Below, in pieces: positions 23,645 to 31,905 of a DNA stretch of 64,000 bases. Source of the stretch: Nocardia neocaledoniensis (GTDB taxonomy: Bacteria > Actinomycetota > Actinomycetes > Mycobacteriales > Mycobacteriaceae). A program made the position numbers and the translations under genes. The stretch lies in the NCBI RefSeq assembly GCF_003182135.1, contig NZ_QGTL01000013.1, positions 1 to 64,000 on the forward strand. The letters are read 5' to 3'. The notes beneath the pieces are model-generated. The model had not been told where the DNA came from and made no database searches. It saw nothing but the letters and a program-made list of their open reading frames with translations. The number at the start of each line of letters is the position of its first letter. Position 1 is the stretch's first letter.

Positions 23645-25645
23645 ATGAGTCCACAGAGCGGCAGCGAGGCGGCGCTCGACAAACGCCTCACCACGTTGGA
23701 TCAGGCCACACGAGCCCTCTCGGATGCCGGCGATTTCGGCAAGCAGGTCAAACTGCCCAGGGTGCTGGACGCGTTGCGGCGGGTGTTGCTGCTGCCCGGC
23801 GGGTGCGCGGCACTGCGCGCCCGCGCCGAGCAGCTCGAGGCGGCGGGCTTCTACCTCGGTACGGACTGGGCGCAGCCGCAGTTCCTCATCCCGGCGCTGA
23901 GCACCGGCTCGCTGCGCAGCGCCAACGCCGACACCGTCGTGCTGGAGGCGGTGAGTGACCTGCGCCTGCTCGCCGTCGCCCAGGGGGACTACCGGCATCC
24001 GCTGATCTCCGCCGAACAGGCCGCCGACCATCTGTCCCAGGTGCTCGCGGTGAATCTGTCGCTGCTGTTCGTCCCGCCCACCGAAGCCGAACGCGCGCAA
24101 CTGGGCCGGATGGCGCAGGTGTCGCGCGAGCTGCTGGTCTTCCTCGTCGGCGAGATCGGGTACGAGAAGGTGCTCGAGAACCTGGTCGACGAGATCTGGC
24201 GGATCCTGCGCCAGCGGCCCATCCAGGTCGACGCGGTCAAGCGGATGATCACCCAGATCGCTGTCGCGCGCGCCGATCCCGACGTGGACCTCGGCGCGAG
24301 TGGGCTCGGCGCGGACCGGCTGATCAGCAGCCTCTACGGCACCACCGAGGGGTGCAGGGAGGACCCCGGCGTCGAGGTCTACCGCACGCGCCTGGAATCG
24401 ATGGACGACAGCGCGCTGCAGTACGAGGCGACCGGCTTCGCCCGGTCGATGCACGACACCGGACTCGTCTCGCCGTATCACGCTGTCCTGCTGCGGTTCC
24501 TGTTGACCAAGGGGGAGTACCTGCTCGGCGAGGCGATGGGGCTGTCCAGTACCGGTCGCGACAGTCTGCTGTGCTACCACGAACTGGTGCGCGCGCTGAT
24601 CGAGCAGGCCGTGCACGTCGAAACCGCCCAGTGCGTCTACGGACTCGCGCTGCTGCTCGAACGCCAGATCCTCGCGCAACCGCCGGTCGCCCCGGCGCTG
24701 TGGCGGCAGCTGGCGCTGCGCCTGTCCGAGCATTCGCGGCAGCGGTTGACCGAGGTGTTCGGCCCGGCGCCGGATGCCAGGGCGTGGCTGGTGTCGGGTG
24801 TGCTGTCGGTGCTCGGCCTGCCGCTGGGGATCGGCCAGGGCGACAATCCCACCTGTCAGTCGGCGCGGGCGCTGTCGATGTGGGCCTACAACGATCCCGA
24901 CTACCTCTTGCAGACGGTGGTGTGGGCGGCGCGCGACGACGAGATCGTCATGCATTTCGAGGGGCAGCCGATCTCCTCGCGCGCGGGCGGCGACGGCCTC
25001 GCCGCCGCGGTGCAGCACGATCTGGACCCGGTCTCCCTGCTCGTGGTCCCGCACCTGGACCGCATCTACGCCGAGATGGGGCGGCGCTGCCTCGGCCGCG
25101 ACGGTGATCCGCACCGGTGGATCAATCCCGAGTTCCACGGGTGGTGGTCCGGCCGGGGCTTCCGGATCAATGTCGACGTCGCGACCGGTCAGCTCGTCGA
25201 ACTCGAGGAGTTCCAGCGCCACTTCTACGCCAGCTACCACCCCTACTACAACGGCAACCAGCCGGTGATCCACCCGCAGCCGGCCGGCATCGCGGTGACC
25301 GACAGCGCCGCGCGGTTCGTCGGCTGGCACGCGATCACCGTGCTGCGGGTGGCGCTCGACCCGCAGCAGCAGATGCGGGTGTACTTCTACAACCCCAACA
25401 ACGACAGCGGGCAGGACTGGGGCGACGGCGTCGTCGTCGGCACGGCCGGGCACGGCGAGCGCTTCGGTGAGGCGTCACTGCCGTTCGAACAGTTCGCCTC
25501 ACGGCTCTACATCTTCCACTTCGATCCGCTGGAGCCCGGCGAACTCGCGGCCGTCGACCGCGCGGAACTCGACCGGGTGACCGGCTACGTCCACCGCAGC
25601 TGGGGCGCCGATCGTCTGCCCGCGCGGCCGGGTGGCGCCGAGTAG
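23645..25645 (+). CDS. Large protein with C-terminal papain-like cysteine-peptidase signature, uncharacterised
   Basis: 666 residues from ATG 23645 (GGAAGG eight bases upstream). I do not recognise the family. Residues 1-390 are mostly helical without known motifs. From about residue 395 the order is Gln398-Gly-Asp-Asn-Pro-Thr-Cys404, then His562 in GWHAI and Asn583 in YFYNPNN. A Gln six residues before Cys, then His and Asn about 20 residues apart, is the arrangement of papain-like catalytic tetrads. An aromatic region around residues 520-545 (HPYYNGNQPVIHPQ) precedes the His. With the ATP-grasp gene upstream, a ligation/cleavage pair is conceivable (inference). There is no signal peptide or TM segment, so it is probably cytoplasmic. 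Confidence 0.6.
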   Translation: MSPQSGSEAALDKRLTTLDQATRALSDAGDFGKQVKLPRVLDALRRVLLLPGGCAALRARAEQLEAAGFYLGTDWAQPQFLIPALSTGSLRSANADTVVLEAVSDLRLLAVAQGDYRHPLISAEQAADHLSQVLAVNLSLLFVPPTEAERAQLGRMAQVSRELLVFLVGEIGYEKVLENLVDEIWRILRQRPIQVDAVKRMITQIAVARADPDVDLGASGLGADRLISSLYGTTEGCREDPGVEVYRTRLESMDDSALQYEATGFARSMHDTGLVSPYHAVLLRFLLTKGEYLLGEAMGLSSTGRDSLLCYHELVRALIEQAVHVETAQCVYGLALLLERQILAQPPVAPALWRQLALRLSEHSRQRLTEVFGPAPDARAWLVSGVLSVLGLPLGIGQGDNPTCQSARALSMWAYNDPDYLLQTVVWAARDDEIVMHFEGQPISSRAGGDGLAAAVQHDLDPVSLLVVPHLDRIYAEMGRRCLGRDGDPHRWINPEFHGWWSGRGFRINVDVATGQLVELEEFQRHFYASYHPYYNGNQPVIHPQPAGIAVTDSAARFVGWHAITVLRVALDPQQQMRVYFYNPNNDSGQDWGDGVVVGTAGHGERFGEASLPFEQFASRLYIFHFDPLEPGELAAVDRAELDRVTGYVHRSWGADRLPARPGGAE

Positions 25646-25653
25646 GTCTAGTG

Positions 25654-25687
25654 CCGCGCGGGTACTCCCGCCGCGCGGGTACTCCCG
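25654..25687. repeat. 17-bp tandem direct repeat
   Basis: CCGCGCGGGTACTCCCG occurs twice back to back (25654-25670, 25671-25687). Each copy can fold as GCGGG-TACT-CCCGC. It lies between two convergent genes and may act as a paired terminator. Confidence 0.7.
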
Positions 25688-25696
25688 CCGGGGTCG

Positions 25697-26275
25697 TCAC
25701 GCCGGTGGCGGTTCACCCTCGAGTCGCCGAGCGCGGCGTGTGCGACTCGGCTGCACGAGCCGGACGTACGCGCCGCCGAGTCCTCGTGCGCGCGTTCGGC
25801 TTCGTTCGTCGAGGTCCAGGACAGCCGCCACCGTCGCCGGGCCGAGCACAGCCGTCATCCGGTGGTCGACGTCGTAGACGATGCGCCGGGACCGCACGGC
25901 ATGGACCGCGAGCAGGGTGAGTGCGCCCGGCACCAGCGCGAAGACGGTGGCCTGCCAGCTCGGAGTGCCGAACGGCAAACCGAGCATCGTCGTCGAGAGA
26001 CCCCAGGCGAACAATGCGGCGATGATGGGCTGGAACCGTCCCGCGTCGTGCAGGTCCAGGGCCAGGACTGCCTGGCCGAGGGCGCCGCGCCGCTCCTCGG
26101 GCTCGAGCGTTTCGTAGGCGGAACCGACGATCAGGACGGTGCCCTCCGCACGCACCTGCGGCCGCATCCCGTCCGCGCACCACGACGGCACCGGGCCGAG
26201 CTCGACGCGCGGCGCCGCCACCCCGAAGCGCGACGCGAGTTCGGCCGTCCGCGTGCCGATTTCCTCTGGATCCAC
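25697..26275 (-). CDS. Membrane protein with degenerate M48-peptidase-like region
   Basis: About 192 residues from GTG 26275; the start is uncertain because no ribosome site is visible and the frame is open further upstream without recognisable protein. The order LASRFGVAAPRVELG, GTVLIVGSAYETLEPEERRGALG resembles the approach to the HExxH helix of M48 metallopeptidases, but the motif position reads GQAVLALD, so zinc binding is lost. Two hydrophobic segments follow (about residues 90-130), and an acidic/basic region VYDVDHRMTAVLG ends the protein. It looks like a non-catalytic relative, or the remnant of a peptidase gene. It points away from the steroid promoter at 26353. Confidence 0.5.
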   Translation of the reverse strand: MDPEEIGTRTAELASRFGVAAPRVELGPVPSWCADGMRPQVRAEGTVLIVGSAYETLEPEERRGALGQAVLALDLHDAGRFQPIIAALFAWGLSTTMLGLPFGTPSWQATVFALVPGALTLLAVHAVRSRRIVYDVDHRMTAVLGPATVAAVLDLDERSRTRARGLGGAYVRLVQPSRTRRARRLEGEPPPA

Positions 26276-26352
26276 CGGAACATGATGTACCAGGAGGTCG
26301 CCGTGTGCTCGGCGAGCGTGCGGCGGTGGGTCCGGGGCGGCCGGGGACGGTC

Positions 26353-26367
26353 TCCCGCTGGGCGGGC
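26353..26367 (+). promoter_or_regulatory. Steroid-regulon palindrome, alpha/beta-barrel gene promoter
   Basis: TCCCG-CTGGG-CGGGC, 29 bp upstream of CTACCGT (26397-26403). The -10 is followed seven bases later by the ATG, which fixes the likely transcription start at 26410. Confidence 0.7.
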
Positions 26368-26409
26368 ACGGCCCGACGGGACCGGCGCGGGCGTGCCTAC
26401 CGTCGGTGG

Positions 26410-26757
26410 ATGGATGACGTGAAGGTCTATGTGATCGATACGGTGGTGACGAAACCGGGGCGGGGCAAGGACTTCGTCGACGCCTATCTGCGGGACTACG
26501 CGCCCGGTGCCAGGGAGCGGGGGATGGTGCTCGAGCGGGTCGTGGTGAGTCCGCCGATGTGGCTGACGGGGGAGTCGAACACCGTGACCGCGACGTGGGC
26601 GCTCGACGGTGCCGCCGGCTGGTGGGCGATGACGTGGCGCGGGCGCGGGGACGAGGCGGTGCGCCGGTGGTGGGCCGACGCGGCGAAGTTCGTGGTCGAA
26701 CGCACCAGGTCGACGGCCGCGGCCGTCGCCGATATCGAGAGGCTCGCCGATGTATGA
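26410..26757 (+). CDS. Small alpha/beta-barrel-like protein (NIPSNAP/Dabb-like), steroid regulon
   Basis: A 115-residue protein beginning MDDVKVYVIDTVVTKPG, with the beta-strand/helix pattern GKDFVDAYLRDYAPGARERGMVLERVVVSP of dimeric alpha/beta-barrel proteins. Several Trp residues (WLTG, TWALDG, WWAMTWRG, WWADA) line what could be a hydrophobic pocket. The start coincides with the predicted transcription start, so it is leaderless. It overlaps the next gene by eight bases (ATGTATGA). Its promoter has the locus palindrome, tying it to steroid use. The family includes small isomerases, decarboxylases and binding proteins; no catalytic residues can be assigned. I do not know a named homologue. 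Confidence 0.65.
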   Translation: MDDVKVYVIDTVVTKPGRGKDFVDAYLRDYAPGARERGMVLERVVVSPPMWLTGESNTVTATWALDGAAGWWAMTWRGRGDEAVRRWWADAAKFVVERTRSTAAAVADIERLADV

Positions 26758-27382
26758 GGTGGTCCGGCTGATCCATTTCGCCCCGGGTGCCGACCCGGCG
26801 ACAGCCGAGCGGTGGACGAGCGCGCTCCGTACCCTGCTGCCCGGGGCCGCGCGCACCCTGGTCGAGCCGACGTTGACCGGAGTCCGCAACGGCGGTGATG
26901 TGCTGGCGCACTGGTGGTTCGAGGAGGCCGGGGACTGGGCACCCGGCGCCGGACAGGTCGCCGCCGCGCTCGAGGATCCCGTGGTGGCCCATGTCGACGG
27001 GGTCGAATACCTCGGCGGGACACGCGGTCTCGCCGAACCCGGCGCCACCGGCACGGTGCACCGGGTGCTGCTACTGCGCGTCGCGCCGGAGACCTCGGGG
27101 CCGATCGTGCGGCGCTTCGAAGCGGACCTGCTACGCATGCCCGAGCATATCCCGACCATCCGCACCTGGCAGTTGAGTCCCGTTCTCCGGGCCACCGGAA
27201 CCTCGCCCTGGACGCACGTCTGGGAGCAGGAGTTCACCGACCTGGACGGCCTGAACGGGCCCTACCTGATGCATCCGGTGCACTGGGCGCTCGTGGACCG
27301 GTGGTTCGATCCCGAATGCCCGGAGATGATCGTGCGCGACCGGGTCTGTCACAGCTTCTGCCGCAACGCCCCACGGTCCTGA
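26750..27382 (+). CDS. Dabb/EthD-like protein with two barrel repeats, unknown
   Basis: A 210-residue protein translationally coupled to the previous gene. Two similar stretches are visible: MYEVVRLIHFAPGADPATAERWTSAL and later VHRVLLLRVAPETSGPIVRRFEADLLRMPEHIPTIRTWQLSPV, each followed by a W-rich segment (LAHWWFEEAGDW, THVWEQEFTDLDGL) and a GPYLMHPVHWALVDRWFDPE end. The second half matches the stress-responsive A/B barrel (Dabb) pattern closely. It is probably one polypeptide with two barrels forming a pseudo-dimer. Function in the steroid locus is unknown; a heteromeric partner for the 115-residue protein is possible. The C-terminus carries two cysteines (VCHSFC). Confidence 0.65.
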   Translation: MYEVVRLIHFAPGADPATAERWTSALRTLLPGAARTLVEPTLTGVRNGGDVLAHWWFEEAGDWAPGAGQVAAALEDPVVAHVDGVEYLGGTRGLAEPGATGTVHRVLLLRVAPETSGPIVRRFEADLLRMPEHIPTIRTWQLSPVLRATGTSPWTHVWEQEFTDLDGLNGPYLMHPVHWALVDRWFDPECPEMIVRDRVCHSFCRNAPRS

Positions 27383-27420
27383 TCGCCGCCGTCGGCCCCC
27401 GGTCGACGGCGACGCCGGAA

Positions 27421-28269
27421 TCACGCGGAGTGCGAGACCCGCTGCTCGGGGTGCGGCCGGGTGGTCGGGCCGACGCCGAGCGGGCGGGCGTGCTGCAGCG
27501 TGGGATGCACGCGCACCCGGCCGTCGTCGACGTGGCGCCAGATGTTGAGCGCGGTCGTGCGCACGGCGGCGGCCAGGCGGTGATCGATGACCATCCGGTC
27601 CACCGGCCCGCACACCGACACCGCCGCGACCGCGACCTCGCCGGGATCGCCGATCGGCGCGGCCAGACAGCCGAATCCGGGCAGCGACTCCTCGCGCTCG
27701 ACCGCGACGCCGTGCGCGCGCACCTTGTCCAGGGCGGCGTCGAGCTGGGCCCTGGTGGTGAGCGAATAGCGGGTGCGCGTGCCGGTGAGCCCGCCCATCA
27801 CCTCGCCGACCCGGCGCTCGTCGGCGTAGGCCAGGATCGCCTTGCCGACCGCGGTGTAGGCGGCGGGACGGCGACCGCCCACGCGGGTCGGCACCGAGAG
27901 GTCGCCGCCGATCTTGTCCAGGTACACCACGTCCGGACCGTCGAGGACGGCCAGGTGCACGACGAACCCGGTGACCCGGTGCAGCTCGTGCAGGAACGGC
28001 ATCGCCGCGCGATGCATCCGGTCCTGGTGCACCGCGAGCGAGCCGAGCTCCATCAGGCGGATGCCCAGCTCGTAGTCGCGCCCTTCCCGGCGTAGCCACC
28101 GGAGTTGCACGAGCCGTTCCAGCATGCGATGCGCCGAGGACCGGGGGAGACCGGTGCGCCGGACGATCTGGGCGAGCGTGAGCCGGCCCGGACCGTCGAA
28201 GGCGTCGAGCAGCAGGGACGCGCGATCCAGGATCGCGCTCGGGGTTGTGGCCTCGGCCTGGATGACCAT
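27421..28269 (-). CDS. IclR-family transcriptional regulator
   Basis: A 282-residue regulator with an N-terminal winged helix (ILDRASLLLDAF, LTLAQIVRRTGLPRSSAHRMLERL), the linker YELGIRLMELGSLA, and the C-terminal effector domain with GKAILAY, REESLPGFGCLAAPI and VAAVSVCGP. GGAG precedes the ATG by seven bases. IclR proteins in aromatic catabolism often act as effector-dependent activators at palindromes near -50. That makes it the best local candidate for binding the TCCCG-N5-CGGGA sites, but its own upstream region has no such site. The C-terminal 30 residues after IWRHVDDG are a polar tail without family homology. Confidence 0.88.
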   Translation of the reverse strand: MVIQAEATTPSAILDRASLLLDAFDGPGRLTLAQIVRRTGLPRSSAHRMLERLVQLRWLRREGRDYELGIRLMELGSLAVHQDRMHRAAMPFLHELHRVTGFVVHLAVLDGPDVVYLDKIGGDLSVPTRVGGRRPAAYTAVGKAILAYADERRVGEVMGGLTGTRTRYSLTTRAQLDAALDKVRAHGVAVEREESLPGFGCLAAPIGDPGEVAVAAVSVCGPVDRMVIDHRLAAAVRTTALNIWRHVDDGRVRVHPTLQHARPLGVGPTTRPHPEQRVSHSA

Positions 28270-28387
28270 GAGATCTCCATTTCGGATCTACGTGCTGATG
28301 CCCACTCGCATATTTCGATTAGGCATATGACTATTCATACCATCTGTTGTGGTCGTTGTCACATGAATGGGCGTGTCGATCATGAAA

Positions 28388-28429
28388 ACGGCCCCCGGCC
28401 CGAGCGGTGAGGCTCGGGCCGGGGGCCGT
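28388..28429 (-). terminator. Intrinsic terminator of the kshA-hsaA-hsaC unit
   Basis: Perfect 18-bp stem (ACGGCCCCCGGCCCGAGC and complement) with a six-base loop. On the minus strand the stem is followed by a short T-run, right after the hsaC stop. Confidence 0.85.
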
Positions 28430-28446
28430 GGCAGAGGTGCGCGGAA

Positions 28447-29352
28447 CTACATCGCCGCGAGCGGCTCGCTCCCGGACCAGTCGTGGCCCCAGTAGCTGTC
28501 GGCGGTGATTTCCTCAGCGGTGTAATAGGTTTCGTCGACCCGCATGCCTTCGGTGCCGAACTCGATGTCCCAGCCGCCGGGCGCGCGGACGTAGAACGAG
28601 ACCATCTTGTCGTTGGTGTGCCTGCCCAGGGTGGACGAGACGGAGAAGCCGTCCTTGGTCACCCGGTCCAGCGCCTGGCCGACGGCGTCGAGGCTGTCGA
28701 CCTCCACCATGATGTGCACCAGGCCCGGCGCGCCGCCGTGCGGCGCGGGACACAGCGCCAGGCTGTGATGGCGCTCGTTGACGCCGAGGAAGCGCACCCG
28801 CATCGGCCCGAACTCCGGCGGCGCCGGGATCCGGAACGCGCCGCGCGGCAGGAACCCGAGTACCTCGGTGTAGAAGCCGAACGCGCCGTTGGGGTCCATC
28901 GTCGGCAGCACGACATGGCCGAGGCCCTGGGCCCCGGTGACGAACTTCGCGCCGAACGGTGTCACCACCGGGCTGTGGTCGAGGACCGCGCCGTGGAAGA
29001 TCTCGAGAGTCGCCCCGGTCGGATCCTCGAAGGTGATGACCTCCTCGACCCGGCGGGCGTCGGCCTCCTCCACCGAGAGCGGCTTGACCGCGATGCCGGC
29101 CGCCGTGACGGCCTCCTGCACCCGCACCAGCGCCGCGTGGTCGCGCACCTCCCAGCCGATCGTCACGATCGCGTCGGTGTCGCCCGGCACGACCGTGATG
29201 CGTGCCGCGCGCTCGTCCATGCGCAGGTAGAGCGCGTTCTCGTCCGGTCCGCTGCCCTCGGCGAAGCCGAGGACGTCGAAGGCGAAGGTGCGCCAGCGGT
29301 CCATGTCGGCCGTCTGGATCTTGACGTAGCCGAGGCCCTTGATGTCAGTCAT
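28447..29352 (-). CDS. hsaC: 3,4-DHSA extradiol dioxygenase HsaC
   Basis: A 301-residue type-I extradiol dioxygenase of two-domain VOC fold. Iron ligands are His146 (GLGHVVL), His213 (LVHIMVEV) and Glu264 (WDIEFG); His196 in ERHHSLAL and the Thr/Tyr-containing end DETYYTAEEI fit the active-site helpers. HsaC cleaves ring A of the catechol 3,4-DHSA produced by HsaAB; the ring-opened product goes to the HsaD-type hydrolase. It is last in the unit kshA-hsaA-hsaC (27-bp gap to hsaA) and is followed by a strong terminator. BphC-type biphenyl enzymes are the alternative, but all neighbours are steroid genes. Confidence 0.9.
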   Translation of the reverse strand: MTDIKGLGYVKIQTADMDRWRTFAFDVLGFAEGSGPDENALYLRMDERAARITVVPGDTDAIVTIGWEVRDHAALVRVQEAVTAAGIAVKPLSVEEADARRVEEVITFEDPTGATLEIFHGAVLDHSPVVTPFGAKFVTGAQGLGHVVLPTMDPNGAFGFYTEVLGFLPRGAFRIPAPPEFGPMRVRFLGVNERHHSLALCPAPHGGAPGLVHIMVEVDSLDAVGQALDRVTKDGFSVSSTLGRHTNDKMVSFYVRAPGGWDIEFGTEGMRVDETYYTAEEITADSYWGHDWSGSEPLAAM

Positions 29353-29379
29353 TGTCGGTGTGTCCTTCGTGGTGTTCGG

Positions 29380-30558
29380 TCAGATCATCGAGCGCAGGTT
29401 GTCGGCGGGCTCGATGCCGAGGGAGCTGAGTGCCGCGGCGTGGTACACGGTGCTGGGCACGTGGATGGCGTGGGCCAGGCCCACGTGCGCGTCGCGCCAG
29501 AAGCGCTGCAGCGGCTTGTCCATCCGCATGGCGTTGCCGCCGGAGCGGGCGAAGATCTGGTCGACCGCGGTGACCGCGCGCCAGGCCGCGCGGACCTGGG
29601 TGCGCCGGACCGCGGCCCGCTCGGCGAAGCTGATCTCCTTGCCCGCGTCGACCAGGTCGAAGATCCGGTCGACATTGCTGAGCAGTTCCTGGCGGGCGGC
29701 GTTGATGTCGGCGGCCGCCTCGCCGATGGCGAAGAGCACGTACGGGTCGTCCTTGACCGCGGTGCCCTGGGCGCCGACCCGGTCGCGCTGGTAGTCCAGA
29801 TGCGCGGCCAGCGCGCCCTCGGCGATACCGACCACGGCCGAGCTGATGCCCAGCGGGAACATCGTCGACCACGGCATCTTGAACAGCGTCTCGGTGACGC
29901 CGTACTCGCGCTGCGCGGTGCCGTCGATGACGTGATCGCCGTTCATCACCCGGTAGTCGGGCACGAAGGCGTCCTTGACGATGATGTCCTTGGAGCCGGT
30001 GCCCTTGAGGCCCACCACATTCCAGGAGTCCTCGACGATGGTGTAGTCCGAGCGCGGCAGGATCATGTGCAGCATGGTCGGCGGCAGCGCCATCTTGCCC
30101 TCGGGGTCGCCGAGCATGGCGCCGAGGAAGATCCAGTCGCAGTGATCGGTGCCGGAGCTGAACTGCCAGCGGCCGTTGAAGATGTAGCCGCCCTCGACCG
30201 GCCGGGCGATGCCGGTCGGCGCGTACGGCGAGGCGATCCAGGTGTCGTGATCGTCGGACCACACCTCGTCCTGCACCTTCGGATCGGCGAAGGCCAGCTG
30301 CCACGGATGCACGCCGACGATGCCGGTGATCCAGCCACTGGCCCCGTCCAGCGCCGCCGTCGCCATCACCGTCTCGGCGAACTCGCGCGGGTGCGCCTCG
30401 AACCCGCCGTACTTCTTGGGCTGCAGCAGGCGGATCGGGCCCGCCTCCTTCAGCAGCCGCGCGGTGGCGTCGGGAAGCTGGCCCAGCCGCTCCGCCTCGG
30501 GAGCCTGATCGCGCAGCTGATCGGCGATCGCGGCGATGTTGTCGAGAACCTTGGTCAT
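29380..30558 (-). CDS. hsaA: 3-HSA hydroxylase oxygenase component HsaA
   Basis: A 392-residue flavin-dependent monooxygenase of the acyl-CoA-dehydrogenase fold, group D. It shows the N-terminal LPDATARLLKEAGPIRLLQPKKYGG, the middle domain GYIFNGRWQFSSGTDHCDW and the C-terminal helical bundle with SGGNAMRMDKPLQRFWRDAHVGLAHAI. With FMNH2 from HsaB it hydroxylates 3-HSA at C4 to the catechol 3,4-DHSA. Length and motifs match HsaA. It is 36 bp downstream of kshA and 27 bp upstream of hsaC. The matching reductase gene is separate, at 14893-15399, under the same type of operator. Confidence 0.92.
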   Translation of the reverse strand: MTKVLDNIAAIADQLRDQAPEAERLGQLPDATARLLKEAGPIRLLQPKKYGGFEAHPREFAETVMATAALDGASGWITGIVGVHPWQLAFADPKVQDEVWSDDHDTWIASPYAPTGIARPVEGGYIFNGRWQFSSGTDHCDWIFLGAMLGDPEGKMALPPTMLHMILPRSDYTIVEDSWNVVGLKGTGSKDIIVKDAFVPDYRVMNGDHVIDGTAQREYGVTETLFKMPWSTMFPLGISSAVVGIAEGALAAHLDYQRDRVGAQGTAVKDDPYVLFAIGEAAADINAARQELLSNVDRIFDLVDAGKEISFAERAAVRRTQVRAAWRAVTAVDQIFARSGGNAMRMDKPLQRFWRDAHVGLAHAIHVPSTVYHAAALSSLGIEPADNLRSMI

Positions 30559-30594
30559 CGCAGGTCGTGCTTTCTGTTCGTGGGGGGGTGGCGG

Positions 30595-31770
30595 TCAGGA
30601 CATGGTGTTGATGACGGCGCCGCGGGCGATGTTGTCGGCGACCTCGGCTTCCCAGCTGGTCACCGCGCGCTCGGTGTCGATCTCGAACTCGAAGCGCTTG
30701 GTCATGTCCTCGGTGACGTCCTCGACGTCGACGTAGAACTGCTTGTACCAGCGGCGCAGCTGGTAGACGGGGCCGTCTTCCTCCGAGAGCAGCGGATTGT
30801 CGATGGGCGCCTTGTTCTTCCAGATCTCGACGTCCTGCTCGAAGCCGTACTCCACGCCCTGGGCGAACTGGGCCGCCATCGCGGTGGCGTCCTCGTCGGA
30901 CATGCCCTCGGGCTTCTTCACCATCGCGCCGTACTGCAGCACGAAGGCGTTCTCGCTGACGGGGTAGTGGCAGTTGATCAGCACCGTCTCGATCGTCATG
31001 CCGTTGGCCTCGCTCCACAGCCAGTCGATCATGTACGACGGGCCGAAGTACGAGGCGTCCGAACGCAGGGTGGAGTTCGGATCGTCGTAGCTGGTGCCGA
31101 CCTCGATGTCGTGGCGCGGGGTCGACCGCATGTACTGCGTGGCGACGTGGCCCTCGAAGACGTTCTTGAAGTAGCGCGGGAAGGCGTAGTGCACGTAGAA
31201 GAAGTGCGCCATGTCGACGACGTTGTCGACGATCTCGCGGCAGTGCGAACCCTCGATGAGCATCGAGTTCCAGGTCCAGTCGGTCCATTCCGGGGTGCCG
31301 TAGCCCTCGATCTCGGGGATGGTCACCTCGTCGGTGGGCTTGCTGCCCTGCGGGTCGTGCCAGATGTAGAGCTGGCCGTTGCGCTCGAGCGTCGGCCACG
31401 ACCGGGTCTTGGCCAGCGGGGGCACGCGGCGCGCGTAGGGGATCGCGGTGCACTTGCCGTTGCCGCCCCAGCGCCAGTCGTGGAACGGGCAGGCGATCGA
31501 ATCGCCCTTGATGGTGCCGTGGGCGAGGTTGCCGCCCATGTGGCGGCAGAAGCCGTCGAGCACGTGCAGCGCGCCGTCGGTCTCGGACTGGAACACCACC
31601 AGGGTGGTGCCGAAGGCCTTCACCTCGTGCGGCTTGCCGTCACGGAACGACGAGAGCAGGCCGAGGCAGTGCCAGCCGCGAGCGAACCGAGTCGGCGCCG
31701 CGGCGGCCTCGATCTGCCGGTAGTCGGCGGTGGCGTCCAGCGATCGGCCGTTCGGCGTGTTCTCCGGCAT
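30595..31770 (-). CDS. kshA: 3-ketosteroid 9-alpha-hydroxylase oxygenase KshA
   Basis: A 391-residue Rieske non-heme iron oxygenase. The ATG at 31770 is preferred because GGAGG lies five bases upstream; ATG 31782 overlaps that site. The Rieske centre is Cys75-x-His77 and Cys94-x2-His97 (CRHMGG, CPFHDW), and the catalytic iron ligands are in VDNVVDMAHFFYVHYAFP. KshA with KshB hydroxylates C9 of ADD, causing ring B to open to 3-HSA. The sequence is typical of KshA, including WRWGGNGKCTAIPYARRVP. It leads the unit kshA-hsaA-hsaC under the palindrome at 31851-31865. Confidence 0.93.
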   Translation of the reverse strand: MPENTPNGRSLDATADYRQIEAAAAPTRFARGWHCLGLLSSFRDGKPHEVKAFGTTLVVFQSETDGALHVLDGFCRHMGGNLAHGTIKGDSIACPFHDWRWGGNGKCTAIPYARRVPPLAKTRSWPTLERNGQLYIWHDPQGSKPTDEVTIPEIEGYGTPEWTDWTWNSMLIEGSHCREIVDNVVDMAHFFYVHYAFPRYFKNVFEGHVATQYMRSTPRHDIEVGTSYDDPNSTLRSDASYFGPSYMIDWLWSEANGMTIETVLINCHYPVSENAFVLQYGAMVKKPEGMSDEDATAMAAQFAQGVEYGFEQDVEIWKNKAPIDNPLLSEEDGPVYQLRRWYKQFYVDVEDVTEDMTKRFEFEIDTERAVTSWEAEVADNIARGAVINTMS

Positions 31771-31850
31771 CGAAACCTCCATGTATCGGACGGAGTGGGG
31801 ATGAGCTGCGCCGATGGTCGCGCTGTCGCGGGGTGGTCGGCGGGCGGAGT

Positions 31851-31865
31851 TCCCGGTCAGCGGAC
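31851..31865 (-). promoter_or_regulatory. Steroid-regulon palindrome, kshA promoter
   Basis: TCCCG-GTCAG-CGGAC on the + strand, 30 bp upstream of CGACCAT (31820-31814) reading toward kshA. Confidence 0.65.
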
Positions 31866-31890
31866 ATGTTTTCGTGCCGAATGCCCGGTG

Positions 31891-31905
31891 TCCCGATGAG
31901 CGGGA
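31891..31905 (+). promoter_or_regulatory. Steroid-regulon palindrome, MaoC-like gene promoter
   Basis: Perfect TCCCG-ATGAG-CGGGA, 30 bp upstream of CTACCGT (31936-31942) reading toward the MaoC-like gene; divergent from the kshA site 25 bp away. Confidence 0.72.
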
